Origin: Candidatus Riflebacteria bacterium HGW-Riflebacteria-2
Lineage (GTDB): Bacteria > Muiribacteriota > Ozemobacteria > Ozemobacterales > Ozemobacteraceae
Assembly (NCBI GenBank): GCA_002839435.1
Contig: PGYA01000011.1
Location: 62,001 to 126,000, forward strand
Direction: 5' to 3'
DNA length: 64,000 bases
Part shown: positions 16,446-23,794 of the stretch, piece after piece
Layout: each line of letters opens with the position of its first letter
Position numbering within the stretch: the first letter of the stretch is position 1
Program-made: the position numbers and the translations under genes
Notes under the pieces: generated by a model
The model's input: the letters and a program-made list of their open reading frames with translations, nothing else
What the model was told of the DNA's origin: nothing
Database searches by the model: none

Positions 16446-18162
16446 ATACCTTTACCTGCTCGTCGAACTGTTCTGAAGTCACGTGACCGCAGGTGGTCGC
16501 AGCTTTTTCAAGGCGCTTCGGCAGGTAAAGTTCAGAGAACTTGAAGCCGAATTTCTTTTTCTGCCGGGTTTTCATGGCGTGTATGGTGACGGCCAGTTCG
16601 TTGAGGCGTTTTTCATCAAAACCCTCATAGCCAAGTAGTTGCAGGCCTTCGCAGATGATTTCCGGCGTATAGATATTACGGGCAAACAGGCAGATCACCA
16701 GAGAATTAAGCACCATGCGCCAGACTGATTCGTCATACATCGACTTTGTCCATTCGCTGTCGGTTTTTTTGCTGTTGATCTTTTTCTGGTCGATGGAATA
16801 ACCAGCGCTGTCGAGGTGGGAATGCCTGACCCCGGTGGCATAGCCCAGGTATGAATGCAGACCGGTCATGTAGCCAGGTGCTTCGTTTTTGCCGAAGGCG
16901 ATGGCAAAGTCTTTGCCGCCGTATTTTTCGGCACAGTAGACCGAACCTTTTTCGAGATCGCAGTAAAATTCGTTATGGCGATGGCTGATGCGCTCGAGCA
17001 TTTTCATGAAAGTTTCCGCATCGCCGAAATTAACAACCAGCCCGTCAGTATGTTCTTCTGTGATTATGCCGCGTTGATAAGCCTCGCAGACCCAGGCGAG
17101 AATAACTCCCATACTGATGGCGTCCCAGCATTGTTTTTCGACATAATACAAAAGTTTTAGCAGTTCTTCACTGCTGCCGATCGAGAGGTTCGAGCCCCAT
17201 GCGAAAATGAGTTCATGATCGTAAGAAACCTTGAAGGTTTTGTACATGTTGTGATCGGGATTGAAGCACTCGCGCAGGGTTGCCATGTGAATGCAGCCAC
17301 ATGGACAGTGGGCACAGGCGATCTGCTGGGCAAGATGTTTGGTCGCAAAGGCTTCGCCGCTTATTCCCTCGGCATTCTCGAAATAGCCCTGCGAGAAATT
17401 GCGGGTTGGCAGTCCGTTAATTTTGCTGAGCGGAATAACATTCACCGGCGTGCCGAGGTCATGGTATTTCTTCATCTGATCAGATTCGACAACGGCATCG
17501 TAGAGTTTTTTGTAATAGCTGTTGAAGGGGCCGGGGTTGTCTATTTTCCAGTATTTGCCGCCGGAAACAATTATGGCCTTGATGTTTTTGCTGCCGAGAA
17601 CGGCGCCGACACCGAGGCGGCCAAAGTGGCGGGAGGAGTCGACAGTGGCACAGGCAATTGGCGACAGGCGTTCGCCGGCCGGCCCGATTCTGACAATTGA
17701 GCGTTTATAGTCAGATTTGTAGTGATCGCGAATTATGCGTTCGGTTGCCAGGGCTGACATGCCGCGCAAAGAAGACGCCGAACTTATCTTGAAGTTGTCG
17801 CTCTCGATTTCGACGGTAGAGGGAACTGCGGCTTTGCCACGGATTCTTATGACATGGTAACCGGCGCCATACATGGCCATGGCAAGGCGGCCGCCGGCAT
17901 GCGATTCGCCAAGATTCCCAGAAAGGGGTGATTTGTACATAACCACCGTTTTGGTTGCTACCGGAAAAACCGAACTGAAGGGGCCACAGGCAAAGATAAT
18001 CGGGGCATCTGGCGACAAGGGGTCGATGTCTGGGTCGATTTCTTCGAAGAGTGCCGAGGCAACACCAGTGCCACCGATATAGCGTTCAAAAAGGTGTGTT
18101 ATATCGACCTTTTCTGTCTTTGCGGCGGTCAGATCAATATCGAGCATGTAGAAGTTTTTCAT
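16399..18162 (-). CDS. Tungsten-dependent aldehyde:ferredoxin oxidoreductase family protein
   Basis: A 587-residue protein close to the usual AOR length. The N-terminal domain has the AOR layout YIGGTGVASALF, CGPFSSVFPVATKTVVM, SPLSGNLGESHAGGRLAMAM and RLGVGAVLGSKNIKAI. The [4Fe-4S] ligands are visible as CAHCPCGC (C-x2-C-x3-C, near residues 281-288) plus a late Cys in VICLF near residue 490. It should bind a tungsten bis-pterin cofactor and oxidise an aldehyde or related substrate with transfer of electrons to ferredoxin; the substrate cannot be read from the sequence. Its start overlaps the stop of the polyferredoxin gene by 4 bases, so that protein is the likely electron partner, as in the YdhV/YdhY pair. 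No signal peptide was seen. Confidence 0.9.
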   Translation of the reverse strand: MKNFYMLDIDLTAAKTEKVDITHLFERYIGGTGVASALFEEIDPDIDPLSPDAPIIFACGPFSSVFPVATKTVVMYKSPLSGNLGESHAGGRLAMAMYGAGYHVIRIRGKAAVPSTVEIESDNFKISSASSLRGMSALATERIIRDHYKSDYKRSIVRIGPAGERLSPIACATVDSSRHFGRLGVGAVLGSKNIKAIIVSGGKYWKIDNPGPFNSYYKKLYDAVVESDQMKKYHDLGTPVNVIPLSKINGLPTRNFSQGYFENAEGISGEAFATKHLAQQIACAHCPCGCIHMATLRECFNPDHNMYKTFKVSYDHELIFAWGSNLSIGSSEELLKLLYYVEKQCWDAISMGVILAWVCEAYQRGIITEEHTDGLVVNFGDAETFMKMLERISHRHNEFYCDLEKGSVYCAEKYGGKDFAIAFGKNEAPGYMTGLHSYLGYATGVRHSHLDSAGYSIDQKKINSKKTDSEWTKSMYDESVWRMVLNSLVICLFARNIYTPEIICEGLQLLGYEGFDEKRLNELAVTIHAMKTRQKKKFGFKFSELYLPKRLEKAATTCGHVTSEQFDEQVKVFENLVEADIKKLDQK

Positions 18163-18587
18163 GGTTCAACCTTTCTGTCGCGATCGACCTCGACCATGGC
18201 AATGACCTGATTAGGGCAGAAATTTGTACATACTCCACACTGGTGACAGGCCAGCGGCATACTTGTCTCGTGGTCCCATTGCAGAGCCTGGGAGATGCAG
18301 GCTTCGACACACTTATGGCAGTTAACGCACTTTTTGGGGTCGAAATTGACGCCGCCGCCATTTTTGGGAGTGAGAGCGCTGGTCGGGCAGGCCTTGGCAC
18401 AGTCGGGATCGATACAGCCGTAGCATGGCCGAATTGAAAACGCTCCTTCGGCGCCGGCGTAATTTTTAACGCGCAGCGCAGCTTTTTCAATGGTAGAAGC
18501 TTTGAACCAGGTTCTGCTACATGCATACATGCAGCTGTAGCAGCCAATACACTGTTCGCGTGCGATAACCCGCAATAGTTTGGTCAT
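18159..18587 (-). CDS. Polyferredoxin, four 4Fe-4S motifs, partner of the tungsten oxidoreductase
   Basis: A 142-residue iron-sulfur protein with four Cys groups: CIGCYSCMYAC near the N terminus, CYGCIDPDCAKACP, CVNCHKCVEAC and CHQCGVCTNFCP. That makes 16 Cys, enough for four [4Fe-4S] clusters, similar in style to the electron-transfer subunits beside AOR-like enzymes. It overlaps the genes on both sides by 4 bases and so lies in a tightly coupled operon. No twin-arginine or other signal peptide is visible, which suggests a cytoplasmic location. Confidence 0.88.
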   Translation of the reverse strand: MTKLLRVIAREQCIGCYSCMYACSRTWFKASTIEKAALRVKNYAGAEGAFSIRPCYGCIDPDCAKACPTSALTPKNGGGVNFDPKKCVNCHKCVEACISQALQWDHETSMPLACHQCGVCTNFCPNQVIAMVEVDRDRKVEP

Positions 18588-19306
18588 GTTGAGTCTCCTG
18601 CTTTCTGTGGAGGCGGAAGATGGATATGCTTCTGCCAGAGTCGTGTCAAAGGTGAAGACATGGGAACAAGAATTTCGCGATAAATCTGCATTGCCCGTTC
18701 AGGTGTAAAGATATGGCGGAAAAACCAGAATTCGAACGGGAAAAAATGAATTTCGTCGCCATCGGGAAAAGGTTGGTAACTTTCAGAGTTTTCGAGCACT
18801 TTCGCCTGTAGACTGATGAGGTAGTCCTGGGTTACCACTGTTTCTGGCTGACGCAGATCTTTAACATGCTGGCATTCGCGCGTGCCGTCTTCCTTGAGCA
18901 GGCCAAAAATACGGCAGGCAAAAGGTCTTACCGGATGAACGAGGCAAACTTTGCTTTCGTCGTCGCGAAAGATGCAGCGCAGGCGTTTTTCGTCAGCGAC
19001 CTCTGCCTGGCGAAGGTCGAAGCGCAAGGCTGAATGAACCAGTCGGCGCAGACGTTCGGGGGGCCATGTTGTCATAACTTCTCGAATCAGGCGGTGGTAT
19101 TCGAGCGAAAATATGGAGATGGAATTACAGCATTTGCCGCAATCATTGCATCGGGTGCGTGGCAACTGTTCGTGCAGTTGATCAAGCATCTGCATACCAA
19201 AAGCGCCATGTTCAGCTGATGCTGTCAGTGCTTTCTGCAGATAGCTGTCAAGGTTTCTGGCTGCTGCCGAACTGATCTTTTGCAGCAAATCAGTATTGAT
19301 CTGCAC
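18584..19306 (-). CDS. YkgJ-type CxxCxxCC metal-binding protein
   Basis: A 240-residue soluble protein. It contains the CxxCxxCC signature CNDCGKCCNS (near residue 55), then a Cys in LRCIF, CLVHPVRPFACRIFG and a final Cys in TRECQH, the pattern of the zinc- or iron-binding YkgJ family. It is the first gene of the operon with the polyferredoxin and tungsten oxidoreductase. Members of this family are often found beside metalloenzymes and may help in metal-centre assembly, but their biochemistry is not established. Confidence 0.8.
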   Translation of the reverse strand: MQINTDLLQKISSAAARNLDSYLQKALTASAEHGAFGMQMLDQLHEQLPRTRCNDCGKCCNSISIFSLEYHRLIREVMTTWPPERLRRLVHSALRFDLRQAEVADEKRLRCIFRDDESKVCLVHPVRPFACRIFGLLKEDGTRECQHVKDLRQPETVVTQDYLISLQAKVLENSESYQPFPDGDEIHFFPFEFWFFRHIFTPERAMQIYREILVPMSSPLTRLWQKHIHLPPPQKAGDST

Positions 19307-19389
19307 CTGGGTGTCTCCTGTCGATGCTGTGTCTCTGCAGAAATTTTAATACTGCCGGTGCAAAGCCGGTAATTATGTTGTCAGCGTTT

Positions 19390-19641
19390 TCAGACCTGGT
19401 TCTTGGCGAGGCTTACTGTTAGTTTGCGGCCTTCCATGGGTTGTTCGTTCATGCCGTCGACCGCTGCCTGCGCGCTGCCAGCATCGGTGAATTCGACGAA
19501 GCCGTAACCGCGTGACCTTCCTGAATTGCGGTCCATGATAACCTTGGCGCTGACAATCTGGCCAAACTTCGCGAATTCTTCTTCGAGTTTGTGATTGTCG
19601 ATGCTGAAAGGCAGGTTTCCTACAAAGATCTTAGATGACAT
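19390..19641 (-). CDS. RRM-type RNA-binding protein
   Basis: An 83-residue protein consisting of one RNA recognition motif with RNP2 (IFVGNL) and RNP1 (RGYGFVEF) both intact and a short C-terminal tail. Such small RRM proteins occur in cyanobacteria and several other phyla and bind single-stranded RNA; they are often cold- or stress-responsive. GGAGG precedes the start by about 11 bases. It is monocistronic. Confidence 0.92.
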   Translation of the reverse strand: MSSKIFVGNLPFSIDNHKLEEEFAKFGQIVSAKVIMDRNSGRSRGYGFVEFTDAGSAQAAVDGMNEQPMEGRKLTVSLAKNQV

Positions 19642-19717
19642 TTTTTTCTAATCCTCCAAACTTGACACAACTCTCTCTGTATTAGAACAAAAGAGGTTAC
19701 ATTTATTTTCGCTCAGT

Positions 19718-19735
19718 ACTTGAAAAATTTCAAGT
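19718..19735. promoter_or_regulatory. 18-bp inverted repeat, possible operator
   Basis: ACTTGAAA and TTTCAAGT form perfect 8-base arms around a central AA. It lies in the 365-base gap between the divergent RRM and sigma-54 activator genes, about 76 bases behind the RRM start. A regulator binding site for either gene is possible. Two small hairpins (GTACA...TGTAC near 19803 and CTTGC...GCAAG near 19845) follow. The rest of this gap contains no gene. Confidence 0.35.
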
Positions 19736-19885
19736 CGAATGTGAAAAAACGTAATACTTTACTTTCGCAGCTGAAAAGATTCTTCAGAACCGGTCGAACA
19801 GGTGTACATTCTGCTGTACCCGTGCAGCCAGTTTATTCGAGGGCTTGCTTCAGGCAAGAATTGAGTTTCAGACACTTTAGATTTC

Positions 19886-19914
19886 TTGACAGCGCGTTCT
19901 CTGTATGCTAGTAT
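19886..19914 (+). promoter_or_regulatory. Sigma-70-type promoter for the activator-ComFB-STAS genes
   Basis: A perfect -35 TTGACA (19886-19891), a 17-base spacer and a -10 TAGTAT (19909-19914) lie 92 bases before the ATG of the sigma-54 activator gene. Confidence 0.75.
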
Positions 19915-20006
19915 CCATAGGTATTGTCTGGGAGTCAGGTGGGCTGTTGGTCTGCTGATCACGGCAGGTTCTCTGATTCTCAATTCGCAAGTTCTGTCAG
20001 GTTATT

Positions 20007-20930
20007 ATGAAAGCAAATATAATCGGTTCCAGCAAAGCAATCACAGATGTTCTTAGCCTTGTGAGCAGGGTTGCTGGTAACGATGTAACCGTTCTGATAA
20101 CCGGCGAAAGCGGAACCGGCAAAGAGATGGTTGCCGAAACCATCGTTCAGCAGAGTCCGCGCAAGGTAAAGCCGTTTCTCAAGATCAATTGTGCGGCGAT
20201 ACCATCTGAGCTCCTTGAAAGTCAAATGTTCGGGCATGAACGGGGTGCCTTTACCGGGGCGGTCAGCCGCCAGGAAGGCTGCTTTGAGCGTGCTGACGGC
20301 GGGTCGCTGTTTCTCGACGAAATAGGCGACATGGCTTCGATGACCCAGACCAAGTTGCTGCGTGTGCTGCAGGAGCAGGAGTTTGAGCGTATTGGCGGCA
20401 ATGAAACGATCCGCGTTGATGTGCGTCTGATTGCAGCGACCAACAAAACGCTGCTGGAAGAGATCAAGCGTGGCAAGTTCAGAGAAGACCTTTATTATCG
20501 GCTCAATGTCGTCGAGATTCATATTCCGCCTTTGCGTGAGCGCATGGAAGATGTGAATGAACTGGTAGGGCATTTTGTAACCGAATTCAGGCAGAAGTAC
20601 AACAAGCCTGAGCTGTCAATCAGCCGACAAGGTATGCAGACTTTGCTCAACTACAGCTGGCCCGGCAATGTCAGAGAACTGCGCAACGTGATCGAGCGCG
20701 CAGTGGTATTGTCGAGAACCACGCAGGTTGAATCGGAAGATTTCCCTGAAAAGATCAGGCAGCCATCGTTGCTGCCAGGTGACAGTAACGAAGAAGATCA
20801 TATCTTCACGCTGCAGGAGATGGAGCGCATGTATGTGCGCAAGGTACTTGAGTATGCCGGCGGCAACAAGCTGAAGGCAGCCCGGTTGTTGAACATTGAC
20901 CCCAAGACATTAAGGACAAAATTAGGTTAG
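20007..20930 (+). CDS. Sigma-54-dependent transcriptional activator without a sensor domain
   Basis: A 307-residue bacterial enhancer-binding protein. It begins directly with the AAA+ domain: Walker A GESGTGKE (near residue 32), the sigma-54 contact loop GAFTGA (near 80), Walker B SLFLDEIGDM and the sensor region RLIAATNKTL. The C terminus has a Fis-type helix-turn-helix (KLKAARLLNIDPKTLRTKL). No receiver, GAF or PAS domain precedes the ATPase, as in PspF, so control must come from a partner protein. The ComFB-like and STAS genes that follow are candidates (inference). It opens new promoters recognised by RpoN; no matching -24/-12 site was found in this window. Confidence 0.9.
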   Translation: MKANIIGSSKAITDVLSLVSRVAGNDVTVLITGESGTGKEMVAETIVQQSPRKVKPFLKINCAAIPSELLESQMFGHERGAFTGAVSRQEGCFERADGGSLFLDEIGDMASMTQTKLLRVLQEQEFERIGGNETIRVDVRLIAATNKTLLEEIKRGKFREDLYYRLNVVEIHIPPLRERMEDVNELVGHFVTEFRQKYNKPELSISRQGMQTLLNYSWPGNVRELRNVIERAVVLSRTTQVESEDFPEKIRQPSLLPGDSNEEDHIFTLQEMERMYVRKVLEYAGGNKLKAARLLNIDPKTLRTKLG

Positions 20931-20944
20931 GACGGCGGATAAGC

Positions 20945-21217
20945 ATGGATGAAGTAATACTGGTAAATAAGATGGAAGGCGTTGTTAAGCAGATGGCCGA
21001 ACAGATGCTGGCTGAAAGTGGCATCTGTAACTGTCCTCGTTGTCTTCTTGACGTGCTGGCGCTTGCCCTCAATTCTTTGCCGCCTAAATACGTCGTGACC
21101 AACATCGGCAACGCAGTTACCAATGTCGATCTCGATTCGTCGCAATGGAAAGCAAATGTTACTATGGCTGTCTGCAATGCCATTAACGTTGTTAAGAGCC
21201 GACCCAGGCACAGTTGA
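20945..21217 (+). CDS. ComFB-like protein
   Basis: A 90-residue protein matching the late-competence ComFB family by the core [20 protein letters not shown] followed by KYVV; the two Cys resemble the CxC/CxxC pair seen in family members. ComFB relatives have been linked to competence, motility and cyclic-nucleotide signalling. It lies 14 bases after the sigma-54 activator gene and 28 bases before the STAS gene. An AGGCACA/TGTGCCT hairpin overlaps its stop codon. Confidence 0.8.
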   Translation: MDEVILVNKMEGVVKQMAEQMLAESGICNCPRCLLDVLALALNSLPPKYVVTNIGNAVTNVDLDSSQWKANVTMAVCNAINVVKSRPRHS

Positions 21218-21225
21218 TTGTGCCT
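21206..21225 (+). promoter_or_regulatory. Small hairpin across the comFB stop codon
   Basis: AGGCACA (21206-21212) and TGTGCCT (21219-21225) form a 7-bp stem with a 6-base loop that includes the comFB stop codon. There is no U-tract after it, so it is more likely a stability or attenuation element than a terminator. Confidence 0.35.
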
Positions 21226-21245
21226 GATTTATTGTGGAGGACAAA

Positions 21246-21611
21246 ATGACTGACCAAAAATCAGAAAAGGAAAAACTCAGTTTTGAACGAAAGGACGCCA
21301 CCAAGGGCTACATAGTTCTTTCACTGATTGGCGATTTAGACATGTGGACTTTGCCGGTTGCCAAAGAACAGATTCAAAAGCTGATCGACGAAAGCAAGGT
21401 AAAAGTGGTTCTTGATCTCGAGAGAACCAATTACATAGATTCTTCTGGTCTCGGATTCTTTATCGGAACGCTCAAGAAATTGCGCGATGCTGGTGGAGAG
21501 CTGATTCTGATCAATTTGAATGCCTATATTTATGGCATTTTCCAGCTGATTCAGCTGCAGCACATTATCAGAACCTACGACAGTCTCGAAGAAGCTGCCA
21601 AAGAATTTTAA
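21246..21611 (+). CDS. STAS-domain anti-anti-sigma-like protein
   Basis: A 121-residue protein from the ATG at 21246, which has GGAGG 5 bases upstream; a GTG at 21234 lies too close to that site. It is a single STAS domain with the phosphorylatable-serine motif NYIDSSGLGFFIG and the preceding VVLDLE strand, as in SpoIIAA/RsbV. It would release a sigma factor or another partner by binding its kinase/anti-sigma factor. No RsbW-type kinase is present in the window. The operon with a sensorless sigma-54 activator suggests partner switching (inference). Confidence 0.88.
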   Translation: MTDQKSEKEKLSFERKDATKGYIVLSLIGDLDMWTLPVAKEQIQKLIDESKVKVVLDLERTNYIDSSGLGFFIGTLKKLRDAGGELILINLNAYIYGIFQLIQLQHIIRTYDSLEEAAKEF

Positions 21612-21632
21612 CCCCAAAGGGAGAACGCGAAG

Positions 21633-21911
21633 ATGAAAAAGAATGTCCACCCCAAAACTAACCTGATCAATGTTACCTGTGCCTGTGGCAATTCATTTGA
21701 GACAGTTTCTACTGCCGCTGAAATGAAGGTCGAAGTTTGTTCTGAATGCCACCCCTTCTTCACCGGCACTCAGCGCTTTGTTGACACCACCGGTCGGGTT
21801 GAGCGCTTCAAAGCCAAACTGGAAACCCAGAAAAAGGTTGCCGAAGCAGCAGCTGCTACTAAAAAGGCTAAAAAAGCGCCCAAGGCTCAGGCCGAAAGCA
21901 AGCCCGAGTAA
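21633..21911 (+). CDS. rpmE: Ribosomal protein L31, zinc-binding type
   Basis: A 92-residue protein. The L31 core has MKKNVHPK at the start and the zinc ligands CACGNSF and [17 protein letters not shown], which mark the C+ (zinc) form. After about residue 65 it carries an Ala/Lys-rich tail of about 27 residues that is longer than usual. A strong terminator follows. Confidence 0.95.
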   Translation: MKKNVHPKTNLINVTCACGNSFETVSTAAEMKVEVCSECHPFFTGTQRFVDTTGRVERFKAKLETQKKVAEAAAATKKAKKAPKAQAESKPE

Positions 21912-21927
21912 TCGGCTGATGCTATGT

Positions 21928-21971
21928 AAAAATCTGCTGCCAGGTGAAAATACCGCGGGCAGCAGATTTTT
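21928..21971 (+). terminator. Rho-independent terminator after rpmE
   Basis: AAAAATCTGCTGCC (21928-21941) pairs perfectly with GGCAGCAGATTTTT (21958-21971), a 14-bp stem with a 16-base loop that ends in a run of five T. It separates rpmE from thyX. Confidence 0.85.
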
Positions 21972-22002
21972 GCTGCTTTAACAGAATGAACGGGAGCGAG
22001 AA

Positions 22003-22731
22003 TTGACCGTCCTGCTGATGCGCAATACGCCTGACCCCGATCGTCTGGTGGCACTGGCGGCGCGCCGTTGTTATTCGGCTCGTGCTGCCGGTGAGATCGA
22101 AGAGCGTCTGTCTCTCGAAGAAATCGAGCGTCTGCTTGATTTTTTGCGGCAGCGCAATCATCTGTCACCTTTCGAGCATGCCGAATTTACCTTTTCGGTA
22201 GATGGCGTTTCGCGCGCACTGTCACATCAGCTGGTACGCCACCGCATGGCTTCTTATTCGCAGGAAAGCCAGCGCTATGTAAATTATCTCAAAGTACAGC
22301 AGCTGCCTTATGTTGTGCCGCCGAGTATAGCTGATAATGCCGAAGCGGCCGCAATATATGCGCGCGCGCTCGATGTGACGCTGGCGGCATATCGCGATAT
22401 GGTAAATGCCGGTGTTAAACCTGAGGATGCGCGTTATGTTTTTCCTAACGCAATCGAGACCAAGCTGATTTTTACCTTTAACGCCCGCAGTCTGTTCAAT
22501 TTTTTTGAACAACGCTGTTGTATAAAGGCGCAGTGGGAAATCAGAAACCTTGCTTTTGACATGCTCAAGTCTGTGCGTAAGGTGGCGCCGCTGATTTTCA
22601 AGAATGCCGGGGCTCCCTGCCAGTTTGCCACTGCACCTTACTGTCGTGAAAATGACCAGGAATGCCCTTTATATAAATCCATGTTGAAGAGGACAAGCGA
22701 AAATGACCAGCAAAACTCTGGAAGATCTTAG
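22003..22731 (+). CDS. thyX: Flavin-dependent thymidylate synthase ThyX
   Basis: A 242-residue protein that makes dTMP from dUMP using FAD, NADPH and methylene-tetrahydrofolate. The ThyX signature RHRxxSxxxxSxR reads RHRMASYSQESQR (near residues 79-91). The start is a TTG at 22003 with GGGAG upstream; the ATG five codons later would remove residues normally present in the family. The C terminus matches the FAD-binding region (KLIFTFNARSLFNFFEQRCC). It overlaps the next gene by 29 bases. Confidence 0.94.
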   Translation: MTVLLMRNTPDPDRLVALAARRCYSARAAGEIEERLSLEEIERLLDFLRQRNHLSPFEHAEFTFSVDGVSRALSHQLVRHRMASYSQESQRYVNYLKVQQLPYVVPPSIADNAEAAAIYARALDVTLAAYRDMVNAGVKPEDARYVFPNAIETKLIFTFNARSLFNFFEQRCCIKAQWEIRNLAFDMLKSVRKVAPLIFKNAGAPCQFATAPYCRENDQECPLYKSMLKRTSENDQQNSGRS

Positions 22732-23791
22732 AAAAGACCTCGATGTTATCGACGAGAGAATCGTTGAGCTGCTCGATCAGCGGGCAGCGATCGCACTCGA
22801 TCTGAGAGCGGCCAAACTTGCCGCCGGTAATGAGCATGCGCTGGTGCCGGTCAGAGAATCGCAGGTTTTCGCTCAGCTTGCCAGAAAGCGTTTGAATAAA
22901 TTGACGCATCAGCAGCTCGAGCAGATTTTTGTAGAGATCGTTTCAGCCTGCCGTCAGCTGCAGTCGCATAATCGTATCTGCGTTCTCGATGAAAAAGCTG
23001 GCTGGGTTAACGCTGCTGCTATAAACCGTTTTGGCAGTTCGTGCGATGTGGTTGCCACCGATACTTTTGAAGATTTTTCTTCTGAACTCGATAGAACTCC
23101 CGGTACTTTTGGCTTTGCTTCGTTCACCCCTGATTTTTCATTTGAGCGTCTCAATTTTATCGATGCTCTGATGTCAGAACGTCTTTATGTGGTCGAGGAA
23201 TTCAACCACTCGCCAGAATTTTGCGTTGTCAGTAATACAGCCAGAGATCTTTCAGAGGCTGGAGAAATCTGCGTTACTTCTGATATGCTCAGACAGCTGC
23301 GGCAGTTTTTTATCTCCCTTTCCTATGATCTCAAGATCAAGATCTGTCGCAGCATGACCGAAGTTCTCGAGAACATGCAGAGCGTCAACCCGGTTGCGGC
23401 TGTGCTTCCAATTGAGATCGCCAAGTCAGCCGAAGGTCTGATAATACTCAGAGCTGGCCTTAAAATCGAATCCATGCCGAGGATCAGGTTTTTTACCCTG
23501 TCGCCCAAGCCAGTTAATGAATATGCGGCCGGCTTGAAAACATTGTTGCTCTGTGCTCTTGATGAATACAGCGACAAGCTGAGTCAGGTGTTTTCCAGTC
23601 TGCGGCAGCAGAAAATTCAGGTTACCGATGTTCACAGCGTCGAGTTCTCTGGAAAGCCTTTCAGCAGCATTGTCGCCATTGAGATGATTCTGCCGGAGAG
23701 CGAAGAAAGCTTTAAAAAAGCTTTGTCAGAAATCGAATCAGCCAGTTTGTTGCTCAAAATCTGCGGGTATTTTCCAGTTTTTCGCGAATAA
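22703..23791 (+). CDS. Chorismate mutase fused to a decayed prephenate dehydratase-like region
   Basis: A 362-residue protein with a P-protein layout. Residues 5-95 form an AroQ chorismate mutase with the expected charged positions (LRKDLDVID, QRAAIALDLRAAK, VPVRESQ, SACRQLQ). Residues of about 100-290 keep the length and order of a prephenate dehydratase domain, but its motifs are lost. The catalytic TRF is IRF (PRIRFFTLS), and the GPEGTFS and PIENS boxes are absent. A weak ACT-like region ends the protein, without the ESRP motif. So it probably converts chorismate to prephenate, while the rest is regulatory or degenerate. AGAGGA precedes the ATG, inside the thyX 3' end. Confidence 0.75.
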   Translation: MTSKTLEDLRKDLDVIDERIVELLDQRAAIALDLRAAKLAAGNEHALVPVRESQVFAQLARKRLNKLTHQQLEQIFVEIVSACRQLQSHNRICVLDEKAGWVNAAAINRFGSSCDVVATDTFEDFSSELDRTPGTFGFASFTPDFSFERLNFIDALMSERLYVVEEFNHSPEFCVVSNTARDLSEAGEICVTSDMLRQLRQFFISLSYDLKIKICRSMTEVLENMQSVNPVAAVLPIEIAKSAEGLIILRAGLKIESMPRIRFFTLSPKPVNEYAAGLKTLLLCALDEYSDKLSQVFSSLRQQKIQVTDVHSVEFSGKPFSSIVAIEMILPESEESFKKALSEIESASLLLKICGYFPVFRE

Positions 23792-23794
23792 ATC

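Noticed and set aside
19980..20573. 197-residue open frame opposite the sigma-54 activator
   Set aside because: The plus strand encodes intact AAA+ motifs, so this is a shadow frame.
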